From NCBI RefSeq assembly GCF_020497125.1, contig NC_059075.1, forward strand, positions 48,285,821-48,349,820: a DNA stretch of 64,000 nt, given 5' to 3'. Of the stretch, positions 23,016 to 35,775 are shown piece after piece. A model generated the notes under the pieces. The model was not told the origin of the DNA and searched no databases. It saw nothing but the letters and a program-made list of their open reading frames with translations. Every line of letters starts with the position of its first letter. Position 1 is the first letter of the stretch. Source of the DNA: Mauremys mutica (taxonomy: Eukaryota; Chordata; Testudines; Geoemydidae). Made by a program: the position numbers and the translations under genes.

Positions 23016-25782
23016 CCATCTAGTCCAGTATCCCGTCTTGCGACAGTGGCCGGCGCCAGATGCTTCAGAAGAAAGGAGCCGAACAGGGCAACCATCCCCT
23101 GTTGTCCGCTACCAGCTTCTGTCAGTCAAAGGCTAGGGACACCCAGAGCATCGGGTTGTATCCCTGACCATCTGGGCTAATTGCCACTGATGGACTTGTC
23201 CTCCATGAACATATCTAATTATTTTTTGAACCCAGTTATACTTTTAGCCTTCACAACATCCCCAGCAATGAATTCCACAGGTTGACTGCACTGCATGAAG
23301 AAGTACTTCCTTATGTTTGTTTTAAACCTGCTTCCTATTAATTTCACTGGATGAGCCCTTGATTCTTGTGTTATGTAAAGGAATAAATAACACTATTCTA
23401 TTCACTTTCTCCACAGCATTCATGATTTTATAGACCTCTATCATACCCCCTTTAGTCGTCTCTTTTCTAAGCTGAAAAGTTCCAATCTTTTTACTCTCTC
23501 CTCATATGGAAGCTGTTACATACCCTTAACCATTTGTGTTACACTTCTCTGTGCCTTTTCCAATTTTTATATCTTTTTTGAGATGAGGTGACCAAAACTG
23601 CATGCAATATTAAAGGCGTGGGCATGTCATGGATTTATATAGTTGCATTGTGATATCTACTATTTTTTTATCTATCCCTTAATTAATGGTTCCTAACATT
23701 CTGTCAGCTTACTAGACTGCTGCTGCATATTGAGTGTATGTTTTCAGAGAACTATCCTCAATGTCTCCAAGATCTCTTTCTTGAGTGGTAACAGCTAATT
23801 AGATCCTATCATTTTTTATTTGTAGTTGGGATTGTGTTTTCCAATGTGTATTACTTTACATTTATCAACACTTCTCTGTTATCAGTTCATACTTTAACTA
23901 CTATTCCCACATTGTGCCCTATCTACTGGCCATTATCCATCCAGAGCTGCCTGCCCCTCACAGTCACTATTTCATGAACCATATAGACCTCCACAATTTA
24001 TAAAGAGAAAGAAAAAATATATACATATTCACTGCCTACTTTTATGATGTCACTGCTGCTTTGTGGGCGTAATTCCTGCTGCTTACAGGTAAATACACTG
24101 CTTTCAATGGTCTTTTCAATTCCTGTTTCCTGCTACACTTCCTGCTGTTGTGCCCTACCATGCTGGGCTGCCTGCCTCGCATTACTATGGGACTATTTCA
24201 TGAAAGTTGTGAATAGCCGGAGTTTTAAAGAAAATCCCAACTCTCTCTTAGTTCTCATTGCTACTTTCTGTTTTCATGATAATGACACTGATTCACCTTC
24301 TCTTGCCCAACTTAGCTCCTATGTAGCCTCTCTCTCTTTGAAGTTTATCTGAATTCAAATAATTTCCTAATAACATGCTCACCAAATATAACATCAGCTT
24401 ATTTGCTCATCTGTACCAATAGAGCTAAATGCTTAAGTCCACGTAATGAAAAAATGATGTATTTGTGAGCCTTCAGACTTTTAATCATAATTTCTTTGAC
24501 ATGCAGAAATAAATAGAATGTGTGAAGTGGCACCTTTAAAAAGCTGAATTCCAAACCAGAAACATGGAAGTGCAGGGGAAGATCAAGTTGCCTGCTAACT
24601 TCGCTACAGTTGGAGCCCCTAGAATTCTGCAGTACTGAAGGGCTTATTTCCACAGATATCTTAACTATATACTGCAGCAATTTTATCTAATAAAACATAA
24701 TATTGTTTGTGGTGTGCATGCTTATTTTAAGCAACCTCCTTCCCACCCCAAAAAACGCCAACCAAACAAACAAACCCTGTTGTACTTGTGTTTGGCCAAC
24801 TGGCATTAAACATCATCTTAACAGAAGCAATCTCACCATTGTCCCTCTGCTCTGCCCTGATGTGCAAAGCTTTTTGCTGTTTCCCAAAATGTTAGATGTT
24901 CTTGTTAAAATATAAGATGTTCTCATAATGTCTAACCATTTGTGTGTGCAGTTGCAGTAAATGTGCATGCAACTGTGGATGCATGCTACTACCTATTTCC
25001 ATGCACAACTGCCCAAGTTTGCATTACAAATAATAGGATAAAAGGGCAAAGGAAGGAAAGGAAAGATAACAAAAGTAGCATCATGACATGGCTGCACGGC
25101 TTAGCTATTGCACAATTAGAAGGCTCCAAACCATCTGCAAGATTTTTCTTAAGTGAATTCCAGATCCACAACCTAGCCTTCATCAGTTGACTGATTTCTT
25201 ATAGGTGCCACAACAGAAGTGGGTCTTGTGGAGAGATATGAAGGAGGACTTCACAGATTTTAGGGAGCATGTATAAGGTGCAGCATATAAGAAAGCAAAA
25301 GATGTTTGTGGAATAAAAGATCTGGCATGATTGGTGATGTGAAGGGCAATGTGACAAGAGACAAGAGCCCATAAACAGGGAAGGGCAGCATTGTGAAGAG
25401 CCCTGGAGAAGATTAAATCTAATTTAGTGGAAAAAAAAGATGATAGTGGTGGGATTCAAAGGGGAAAGTGCCATGACCAGTATAACTTCAAGAAAGAATC
25501 TCTGCAGCTATATCTTGAATTGACTGGTGAAGTGTGTGTCAGGAAGCCCACAAAGGATGAGGAAGTTGTAGTAATTAAGGAAGGAGATAATGAGGGCCTA
25601 AATAAGAGTTTTAGTGATGTGAACAGAAAGGCTGTATTTTGGAAGTAGCAGCAATGAGATTCAGCAGCAATGGGATTTGTGTAGCATGGGAGTCGTGTAA
25701 TCAAATATGAGGTCACAGGTCTCTGACACGGAGAACAGTGGTATAGTCAGTAAGGTTGCCAACACTGACGGTTAGATCTGTG

Positions 25783-25900
25783 GACCTATTATTCAAAGAA
25801 AGCAACATTTCAGATAAGCGTGGATACATTTTTCTATTATTCTTTGTGCTAAGGTTCACAGATCTATTACAATTGGATTTTCAGATCAGTGAACCTCCAG
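25783..25900. repeat. Dispersed repeat, copy 1
   Basis: TGCTAAGGTTCACAGATCTA followed by TTAC, a short gap and GGATTTT matches the copy at 55100-55215, which has TGCTAAGGTCCACTGATCTA, TTAC and GGATTTT in the same order. The similarity runs over about 100 bp with gaps. The copy at 55100 lies a few kilobases from a DIRS-like relic. The family is not identified. Confidence 0.5.
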
Positions 25901-27450
25901 AGTGGGAAGTAGGATCATCCCTCAAATGTGGACATCCAAAACAAGATATTTTATATAATGTATCTCCTCCATCTAACCCTGGGTGCTAAGGCATGGAGAC
26001 GTCTGCCAATAAAAGGAAATGGCATTGGCTAAGATTGGATGACCAATATGAAGAATTTGGGGAACTTACATATTGATTCAGGCCTTGTGACTGTTTAGAA
26101 GTCAATACTGGACGCATGACTACTCTGCTCTTAGACTGTCAGTGCTCCTAAACACTGGATTCGATGCTTAACCAAAGGAAGAATGTGTCTCTGAATTAAA
26201 AAGTACAATACTGTACCAACTAGAGACAGTAGCCATCAGGAGGCCTACTCTAATCAATAGGAGGTATACTGACACCTCCTGCCAGGGTTCAATCTGGTAG
26301 TACTACAAGCAGCAGGACAAAGTTCCAAGATCATACTCTGATACTGTGGGATTAAAATAAGACTGATGCACTGAAGGAAGCAGTTAAGTTAGGATTTGTA
26401 CAAAGCTTCCTTTTTCTTTAACAAAACGAGATTATAGTGACTTGACTTTTTTTGCGTCTCCTTATGCAGCCACAATACAGCCCTACTGGTCTGTGGACAC
26501 TCAAGGTTATGTTTAACATATCAGTTCAACTGAGAACTGGGGGGGCATGGATCAGCATTCACATCGCACTCCCATGCCGCAGAAGCTAATGATCCAACCA
26601 GTGGACCAAATTCAGTGATTAATCCTGGTCACATGACATCTGAGGCATGCTGCACATACACTAAAAAGAACTGAGGACTTTGCACCAGCCAGTAGAATAA
26701 GATATAGTTGTTGACTTCTTTTTTGTGGTTCCTTAGAGCAATGCTTATTTAATCCAAGTTCATTCTAAATCTGAATGGGGGGGGTCCCCAAATGGAGGGC
26801 TGGTTTTGCAATAGCAGACCTCCTCCATACCCTAGAGTCATCTGAAGATCCAGTACTAGGTTAACCAAGCCTGAGAGAGTCATAGACTTTTCAGCAAGAA
26901 AGATATAAACAGCATCACTGCCATTCTCTTGTTACTGTTTCGTATTGACCTAGGTAGCAGTGAAAAAGGTGAGACAAAATATACATAGGGACACTGTCCA
27001 GCTATGTGAGATGTCAGTCACCACTTTACATCCCTCACACCACACACAGAGAAGATGCTGCATCTTTGTTTACCATTTTGAACAGGAAGAGGTCAATCAC
27101 CAGCCTACCAAATTCACTTATGATGAACAAGATATTTCTGGGTGTAGAAGCCACTCTGCTAAGCTGACTTCTGCTATGTAATATTGGTGTTATTTCCCCA
27201 CTAGATGGGCAGTGCACATTGAGACAGGAAACTTTATTCTACCTGAGACAGGAGAATTTCTTGGATAGGACAGTTTGTGTTCTTCCCAGTTATGATGAAA
27301 CCCTACAAGACATATTGACTGTCATGACCAGAACAGGTCCGTTATCCAAAGAAGGTACAGTGCTCTGAGACCTCAATGAATCATTGTGTTCCACCTGTGA
27401 TCTCACCTTCTGGTACCAATTCTCTGAACCTAATTGGGAAGATTTATTCA

Positions 27451-27473
27451 ATAAATAAATAAATAAATAAATC
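27451..27473. repeat. (TAAA)n microsatellite
   Basis: About five and a half uninterrupted ATAA units. Confidence 0.9.
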
Positions 27474-27705
27474 TAGCTCTCTGCATTCACTAGTTCTGGG
27501 AGTGAAAAATATACAACTGAAGCTAGAGTTCTTTGCCAACGGATGTGATATGGGTGAGATGCAGAGGGTATACTCAGATTTACTAGATAGGTATGTGTGG
27601 TGAGGCTGAGTGGCCTCCCTCCGAGCGAGAGAGTGAGGGAGCATTACACACCCCTTGGGGGACGCAGTCTAGCTCACCCCACCCCCCTCAGGGCATGGCC
27701 AGAAG

Positions 27706-27714
27706 TATAAAAGG
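27706..27714 (+). promoter_or_regulatory. TATA box of the solo LTR
   Basis: TATAAAAGG about 110 bp into the LTR, followed by the GC-rich GCCGGCTCTGCAGCTCAG where initiation would be expected. It is a perfect core promoter motif, so this LTR could still start transcription to the right. Confidence 0.6.
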
Positions 27715-28144
27715 CCGGCTCTGCAGCTCAGTTGGGAGAGAGCCTCCAACTGAGGACGACGCTCAGCCTGTTCTCCAGAGGCTCCGAAAGGAACCTGCAC
27801 CTGGCTGTTCCTGATCCCCAGGCCTGGACAAGGACTGGCCCGGAGTACCCACTGTCGTTTACCCTGAAGAGCCGGAAGAGGCCTGGAGGCCACAGGTTCC
27901 AAACCCTGGGGAGGCAGGAAGCAGCCCATGGACAGCCATGGAGCAGCCGGCTCAGTTGGCATGTTGCAGCTGGATCCCCACCGACACAGGGGCAGCCAAT
28001 TCTGCCCGTCAGGGCCCTGGGCTGGGACATGGTGGAGTAGGGTGGGCCCGCGTCCCCCTGCTACCTGACCCTGGGTGGCTGACCCCCTACACGATGCAAG
28101 GAGGCTCTAGCCCAGGACAGGAGTTCCCTTACCACTCACCTTTA

Positions 28145-28420
28145 GAGACTGTTTGCTGGCTGCCTGAGCTCCGCCCAGGCCAAAGCCAGCCCTGAAAGAC
28201 TGTTTGCTTGCTGGCACCCTGAGCCTACACAAGCCCAGGTCCAGCTCACCTGGAGACTGTTTTGTTTACTTGCTGCCTGCACTCCGTCAGGCCAAAACCA
28301 GCCCTGAGAGACTGTGTGTTTGCAGGCTGCCTGAGCTCCGCCCAGGCCAAAGCCAGCCCTGATAGACTGTAGTTAAGGGCTGACTACCTGAGCTACCCCA
28401 GTCCAGGCTAAAGCCTGGTA
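28145..28420 (+). repeat. Tandem units within the solo LTR
   Basis: Five diverged units of about 52-60 bp, each starting AGACTG and most carrying CTGCCTGAGCTCCGCCCAGG followed by CCAAAGCCAGCCCTGA. The units differ in small indels. Such variable arrays are common in LTRs and can change promoter strength. Confidence 0.75.
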
Positions 28421-28514
28421 TTGACTATTTGCCTGTCTTACAGACTCTGGTCCTGACCCCACAGGACTAGCCTGAGTGGCCTCCCTCTGACTGGGACGGT
28501 GAGGGCACATTACA

Positions 28515-31500
28515 GTATGATATGAACTCTGGATCACTGGGGCATGCCTATGAATGAGATCAGAATTCCCAATAAGTTCCAATGAAAATTAGATTTTTGT
28601 TTCTGTGATACCACTCCATTATGACCCTATTCATCTTCTGTTACTATTAATCTCAGATAAGAACTTGTACCTGAGAGTATTGATCCTCAGCTTAGGCCTA
28701 TGATTGGCTTCTCTGGTACCATCTGCTTGTCTTGAACCCAAGATATTCCAGGAACTGCATCATTCTTACTTAAACATATATATCATTTCCTTCATTTGTA
28801 AATATAAGGGGAAAGAGATAATAGCACAAAAAGCTATCGCCATCCTTTGCAATATAAGCTTATCTAGGGGGCTGAACTTAACTTTTTTTCTATTACTAAA
28901 AGAGCAGTACCTGCTATTATGTATCAAGTACCTTATGAAATTACTCTGTAGACACCAATTACTTACACAGTACAGAATGCATTTTTCTGCTAGGAAAAAT
29001 TAAGTCTTAGCAATGAAACCACCATGCCCAACAATTTACACAAGAAAAAGGAATAGAGAATACATATATTAGTGGAACAAACAAAAGCGGTTTTCCCTCT
29101 ATGCTTCTGATTTCAGCCAGCTCTTAAATCTTAGTGGAAATGAGTATTGTGGTCTCAGAATTGAAATCACCATGCCCAACAATTTGCTCAAGAAAAAGGA
29201 AGACAGGACACATAAATAAGTGGAACAAATGTGTTTTCTCTCTACACTGACTTCAGCCAGCTCTTACATCCTAGTGGAAATGAAGTTGGTGACTGCAGCT
29301 GAATTTCTCAGTCAGCATCAGAAAACTAGTTTCAGTTATTACCTATAATTCAGAGTGATTAAAAGAACCTAATCTGGAGAGCTCTAGGACTGACGTAACT
29401 TGTATACTATGTTAACATTCCTCTCACCTCAAGAAAGGAAGATTAATCAAAGCCAGGGTCAAGATCGCTGGCCAGCAGTCAATGCATCACATGTTTAGTA
29501 AAGATAAATAAATGTCTTAAATTATTACAGTTCGTCAACCTTCACCAACCATATATATCCCCCTCAAATGTTTAAATACTGCCCCTGATTAAATGCCCCA
29601 TAAATAAAAAGAGCTCATTGTGCAATATTAAATGTGAACTGATGCTGATGAAAGCTTAGCTTTTAAGATCACAGCCGCTTGTCTGAATTATTGTCCATTT
29701 AGGTATGAACTTTTAATTTAATTTTAAATACATTTTATTATGCGATGTTTATGACCAGAGGACTAACAGTACTTTGAGAATGCACATGACGCAAGCACTG
29801 TTCTATTTCAGCACATACCTCTATCAATGTACTGGAATGCTGATCTAAATCACTTTTGCATGCTAAACCCCTATGCAAAGGAGTCTGCCAATTGTACTAG
29901 AGTGTTACAATCTGAACATAAATCCATTGAGGATTATTTTGCCATCATTAAAATAATTTTGATTTGGACCTAACAATGTGCATTATCCCAATAACTGGAG
30001 CTTGGGCAGTTTAAAAGAAGAACTAGGTTTCACAGGACACAATAACTGAATCCTTCACTGACATACAGAAGTCCAAAATAATGTAATTTGCATGTAGAAT
30101 AATTACAGGGTTTGAAATGGAATTCTCCTGGTTAATAATATGAGAGATCCAAGTTCAAAAACATCACTGGAACTTCTACTCCTCATATTGTCTCACGTAA
30201 AATAATCAGTGGGCAAAAGATGTAGCCATAGTCATTGTTCCCTAGAACAACCTACAAAATTGCTGCACAGGACCAATGCTATGTGTTACCCACACAATGG
30301 CACACTTAAATCTGCTTGTTAGCCTGCCTGCTGTATTTAGTCTGGGAGAAGAGAGAAGAGAAGCAGGATAAAACCACAAAAAGGCAACTGAAAAATGGAA
30401 GTTAGAGGCAAAATTCAGGGTTACCACTTGGACTTGTAAACTCTTCACTCTGTTAGCACCTCTGATAATTGTGGGCAACTTTGGCCCACCCCAATGAGAC
30501 AAGAGAATATGCATAATAAATTTATGTGTGGTATTTCACTGAGAAAACAAGAAGGGAGAAAAATGACATCCCCATAAATAAAATGCTTTCAGGTTCCTAT
30601 TCGTGCAATTTGCAAATATTCATGGAACTGTAATAATACATGCATAGGATTATATCACCTGCAGATCATAGTTAAACAATTTAAAGGGCGTTATAGTACA
30701 GAAAGTAGGCCTACCACTAAAGTTAAACTGCAGCTACTTTCTTAGAGGAGACATTTACAATGTATTCTTCTATTCATTTCAGTACTCAGTATTATACTGT
30801 ATTTTTTTTAATTCATCTGGACAAGATCTCTTTTCAACAAGAATAACGGGAAGTATGGGATTTATTGCTATAATGAAGTTCTTTCAAATCTCTGTTTTCC
30901 TTTTATAAAGGACAGGAGGATAGGCGTTCATCTCATCAGGCAGCTTATTAGGATTAGCACTGAATAAGACACCGCAGAATGTCAAGCCTATCAGTTACTA
31001 AACATGCATCATACAAACTTTGTCTTTGCGAGAACCTCTGCTCTGCATTTGTCATCCACCTGAATAATTAACTAGTACATGCTGCCTGCCAGCAGTTTGG
31101 GGAATTAATTTTCACACATTAAATGCAGATCACATCCGCAAAAACTCAGACCACACACATTCTGTACTACAATCTTTCAAACATTAAGAGGCAAAGAAAT
31201 AAACTTTGCTGTGCTCAAACTTGGTTGTGACTGAAAACTTAATGATTATGAAGTCATGCCTCTGATAAATCTCAAGTATTTCTGATGACATCTGACTAAC
31301 GTAATTAACTACTGTATGTCCTCAATTGACTTTAACTCTTCTGTTAACTGATAGCAATGGAAAAAAGCCATTTAATTCTTCCTTTAAATTATTGTTAATC
31401 TTGATTGTAGCTCTGTACTTGTTAATTTTGACTGTAGTTCTGTTCCTCTCATTACTGAGAGATCTAATATAAGAGCCAATGTTTGTAAATGGCTGAGCTT

Positions 31501-34330
31501 TTTGAACATGAAGGGCGACTATATGCTTTTAAAAATTACAATCCTTCCCCCCCTAATTTTTAAGTGTGTACAGTAAAATCAAGGAGTTAAAAGGGAAAAA
31601 ATCAGATATTATACTTTCTACAAAACATGACAATGTACACCACAAATCAGTGGATTTCTGAGAAACTGAATACATTTCCAATGGAAAAAAATATAGTGGA
31701 TATATTGAAAATGGCAATTAAAAACAGCCCTCCAAACACACACAATCATTTGATGAGAGTCTTAACCTGAAGTTCTGCTTGTGGTTGGTTTACCTTGTGG
31801 AGTTTTCTGGAATTATCTCCTCTAGCGAAGGGAGTTGGGTGAGTAAAGATTGAGGCATCCTAAACCTGCAAATTCCAGGGATCTAGATGGGACAGCATCC
31901 TTCTTGGATTGCTATCCATCCACATGGTAAAGCTGGCCCTTCTAAGAAGCACATTCCTTAGCTCATAGGAGTCCCTATGCAGCTGCTCATTAACTAATTA
32001 CTTCCCCACCAAGTTTCCACATGGAAATCTGTAAGCTGAGAAGAGAACAATGCTACAGACTATGCTCCTTCTATCCCACACTGCTCCTAAAGCCCAGAGG
32101 AAGGAAGACCCATGGAGGTCTCTGGGAAGGAGGACAACATGGCAGAAGCAGCACATACTTCTATAAGGAGTTACACCGAAGTAAGCATAGCAGTGAATCT
32201 ATGACAACATTCGTAAATTTCATGGAAGCCACAAGTCCAATGCTTGGACCTGATTCTGCAAGCCCTCTGTGCACTGAACTCCCACTGAAGGCAATAGGCG
32301 TGACATGTAAATAACATGTAGGAGCCCTTCATGTCAAAGAGAGGAGAGATTTCAATTTAAGCATTCAACCGACTTTCTGCCTGTTCTTTCTTGGGTTAGA
32401 ATATTGCCATAGAACAGCAACCGTTCAAAAGCCCACTCCATCTGATTAAGCCATTCCTACTAGTTAACATTCTGTGGTTTAAAAGGAAAAATCAATCATG
32501 TCTTTTGGACAAACACTCCATTGTCCCTCTCAAAATGGCACCTTGCCTTTGGTTATATTCACAGTGTGCCTTGTACTCAAATCTTTATTTGGTACCATTT
32601 AAAGAAAATAGCCCAATTAATCAACGTAGAATTGAAGTGCTAATCCTATGGAAGTATTTGAGACATACAGTAATACCAGACGATTCCATCATGAATGTTA
32701 TTACAGAAATATCAAAAGGTATTAATTATTGAAAAGCCTTATTTTAAAATGTTACCTTCTATTTATTGTTAGCCTGGCTGCTGCTTGTAATAAAGATGTT
32801 TACCAATTCCTTCTGTAGTAATGAATGTGAAAAATGGTGATCAAGTTTTCCTTGGAAGCTTTACATACAGAACAAGCTACACAGAGGTAAGGAAAAACTC
32901 AGATTTGCCATTCTAGACAGGGAATCAAAGCATACCTGAACACTTAGAGAATACAACACCAGTGGTCCTTCTTTAGCTGTAACACAGTTTATGATATATT
33001 ATGATAGGCCATTGTCTTTGTCACTTCTTAAAATATGGTTACATTTTGAATGTATAATTTCAAAGTATTCCTGCTATCATAAAGATACTACCAAGAAATA
33101 AAATGATTACTATTTCTGTGACCTACATTAAAATAGTCACCCTAATGTGAATGAAGTACCAGTTAATCATCAGAATAAACAAAAATCTATTAAAAATTAT
33201 ATTGAGGTGATTAACTTATTTCATTACTAAACACTAATGCAATCATTTACACAAAAATCATTTTTTTTGTTCTTTGCTCATTAATAATCACATCAGAAAA
33301 CAAATATTTTGCATCAAATTAACATACTGCATTCAGTTAGCTTTCCTTCTGTTTCTGAAAAAAGTGGTAACGGGTTTTTTTATCTCTAATATTAGAATAC
33401 ATATTTTGTACTGGGAAATGATTCCATGCATGGACTGAGAATTTTTAATCCATATTCTCCATGTTTAATATTTTGTTACCGTTACTGAAATTTAAATTGA
33501 AAAGACTTGGTATTGTCCAGAGCAGAAACCTAGCTCTAAACACAGTGTGATGATCACTTGCAAACTAAAACTGGGGCCCTGCCCTTGGCCCATGGGCTTA
33601 ATCTCTAGGTATTGCTGAAAATGTTCCATTCACAAACCTCTACCATGATTTGTCTATTTCTACAACCCCTAGATCCCCATCCATAGTTTCAGCTGTAGAC
33701 ATAAGTGTTCTGGGTGGGAGTGGGAGGGAGAGGTTGCATAACTCAGAATTGCAGCTACCACTTCTGAAAAACAACAACATGCACAATAATTTAAACTAGG
33801 ATCACTAGACAGTCAAAACTTCAGCTGATTCATTTTGCTGGATTTAACATATCTTTTTTTAAAAATTTGCACTTTAAAAAAATAAACTTAAATAGTATCT
33901 ATCAATCTATCTACCTATCGAGAGACAGATGACTAACCCATTGACTATTAATTTTAAAAAATGAGAAAGGAAAAAAATGCTGATTGAAAATTAAACCTTA
34001 ATATTCCTTTCACTACTGAGTAGAAGACAAACACCATTTCTACTTCACATTTAGTCCAAATTTTCTTTACATTATAGTATTTTAATTCACCACTCATTGT
34101 TATTGAGCATTTTTACATGGGACAATAAACAAACACGATAAATGTATTTAGTGAAGCGCTGATTTTTTTTTTAATAGCTTGATCTCAAACTGGATGCAAG
34201 TACAAGGCATTATAACAAGCAGATGTCAGTTTAAAACAGTTAGTGACAGACTCTCTTTTCTTTAGATCTTTTTACCTACCATAACTGATCTCAAGCAAAT
34301 AATATTCTAGCAATTAGTAAACAAAGTCGT
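28515..34330. other. AT-rich single-copy-looking DNA
   Basis: No gene or well-bounded mobile element was recognised. The longest open frame is 99 codons with no domain. It contains the local duplication at 29015-29303 and a region at 30890-31330 that reads as single-copy and is rich in TAATTA-like words, noted under findings. A GATA-like tract (ATCTATCAATCTATCTACC) is at 33896-33920. Confidence 0.4.
29015..29303. repeat. Local tandem duplication, period about 148 bp
   Basis: Copy 1 (29015-29162) and copy 2 (29163-29303) share in order CACCATGCCCAACAATTT, CAAGAAAAAGGAA, AGTGGAACAAA, TTCAGCCAGCTCTTA and TAGTGGAAATGA. They differ by scattered substitutions and small indels, so the duplication is not recent. 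Confidence 0.85.
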
Positions 34331-35066
34331 TGTCCAGCTATACCGAAAGAAGACCAGGAGACACTTGATATGGTTTTAATCAGGCTGCAACTTTATTATT
34401 AGATGTCTGGGACTACCCAGCAAATAAAAGTGTACAATTCAGGTAACTCCATGATTATTCAGTCTGTACCCGAGTGGCTTCCACCAGCCCTCCTCTTTTT
34501 CCATGCAGGTTCCCAGCCAATCAATTGCTGGGACCTTACCATCCTCCCCGCCCCCAAATGAGGGTTAAGGTAGGCTATAAGGAATGGGGGTTGGCTCCCT
34601 GCTGAGCCAGTCATAGGAGCCCTGACACCACCACCACCCTCCCACTTGCGCTCCATTAACAAACACCTCCTTTTAAAGTACTTTACCAACCCATTTATCT
34701 GGTCACTGTATCCCTTCCCAATGGAGTACCTGCACTAGACAGCCGCCCCACACTTACATAATGATTTGCAATATCATAGCCTAACTGCCTTCCTTACTCA
34801 CCATAACAAAATCCTCCCTGAACCTATGGTGGGGAAGGAGAAAAACCCCTCACTCACTCCACTTTGGTCAACCTGTTGGTGAGGGAAAAATTTCTTCCCA
34901 GCCCCCCTAGAAAGGTGTGACTAGGATGATGCCAACAGCATGTCCTCACTAAACCTGGTATTTTGCCACCCCCAAGGGGAGGGAGGATGGGTGCTTCTCC
35001 GCCTGGTCTGGGGAAAAGGGGCTTACAGTGAGAGGCCCAACAGAACTGAGTATCTATATATGTTGT
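34331..35066 (-). mobile_element. Probable LTR-derived or other retroelement fragment
   Basis: A GC-richer island that on the minus strand ends with a poly(A)-type signal (AATAATAAAGTTGCAGCC) followed by about 50 bp ending CGGTATAGCTGGACA, as in an LTR R-U5 region. I do not find a convincing matching terminus or target duplication. The hexamer GTTGTC occurs near both edges but may be chance. The only open frames (71-76 codons) have no domain. Confidence 0.35.
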
Positions 35067-35775
35067 CATTTGGTGTCACAGGAACAAGTATAATAATCTT
35101 GTTTTGAGAGTAGGGGGCAGGATGTTTATAAAACATACCAAGCTACAAAGGCACCATGCTCTTAGGAGACTTGGTGAATATTTTTTTAAACGAGTGTATT
35201 AATGAGGTGCACAGTTAATGCTTCTAATGGAAAGTTGCCTACCCTCATAATATTTAGTCAATATGCTGTTTTAACTCACATCAAATGAACAAGTATACTT
35301 TAAATAGAAATAATAATTCTTCAGATTTTATTTAAATATTATTTTGCAACAAACATTACATATGCATTATTTTTATTTTCTAAAGTAATTCCACTATAGA
35401 AAAGAATTCAGTACACACTCAAAATTTTGGTTTTGACCACAGAGCTAAGAGACCAGAACCGTCATGATATAACAATGAGCCAGTAAAGAACAAAGGGGCT
35501 TGGTAAGACAAATGAAATGCATATAGACTGAATGTAACTACCCAATTGAAATTTAGTCTGTGATCACTGGGACTAACATTAGGGATAAGCCAACTGATTG
35601 AGAAAGAGAAGATGTGACCCAAAATTCACACTGAACCCCCTTCAGTTCCTTCTCTCCTGCAGACTCCTTGACAAGAACTTTGAAGTAGAGGGGAGGAGGG
35701 TGGGTTGTGGAGCACCCCATGAGGGACACATCTCGAAGAACCATCATTACTGCACAAGGTGAGTAACTCTCTCAT

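Larger units (their letters stand above)
18362..23880 (-). mobile_element. CR1 LINE 3' fragment, split by the gypsy element
   Basis: The two parts are 18362-18399 and 23016-23880. Removing the gypsy element joins GGGTCAGACCAATGGTCCAT to the word CTAGTCCAGTATCCCG, a typical CR1 3' sequence read on the minus strand. The right part continues with the CR1 landmarks TTTTTTGAACCCAGTTATAC and CCTCATATGGAAGC. The same subfamily is at 45400-45970. The copy is 5'-truncated and has no open frame. It must be older than the gypsy insertion. Confidence 0.8.
23881..27595. other. Non-coding stretch with old, unassigned repeats
   Basis: No host gene was recognised. The purine-rich stretch 25200-25740 reads like an ancient dispersed repeat (GATAATGAGGGCCTAAATAA), but I cannot name it. 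The part 25783-25900 has a relative at 55100-55215 and is listed separately. A (TAAA)n tract lies at 27451-27473. Open frames are at most 102 codons. Confidence 0.4.
27596..28514 (+). mobile_element. Solo LTR (or miniature LTR element), 919 bp
   Basis: Starts TGTGGTGAGG, ends CACATTACA and is flanked by GTATG on both sides (27591-27595 and 28515-28519), a 5-bp target duplication. It is strongly GC-rich in an AT-rich background. A TATA box lies at 27706-27714. No polypurine tract, primer-binding site or polymerase frame accompanies it, so it is best read as a solo LTR left by recombination. The 43-bp direct repeats at its two ends leave open a miniature element. Several frames of 70-102 codons inside it are compositional. 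Confidence 0.75.

Noticed and set aside
27593..28195. Overlapping frames of 73-102 codons on both strands
   Set aside because: They lie inside the GC-rich solo LTR and differ in frame and strand, with no recognised domain.
29645..29675. CTGATGA followed by a short self-complementary stretch, as a hammerhead candidate
   Set aside because: The required GAAA after the second stem is absent and the stem is too short.
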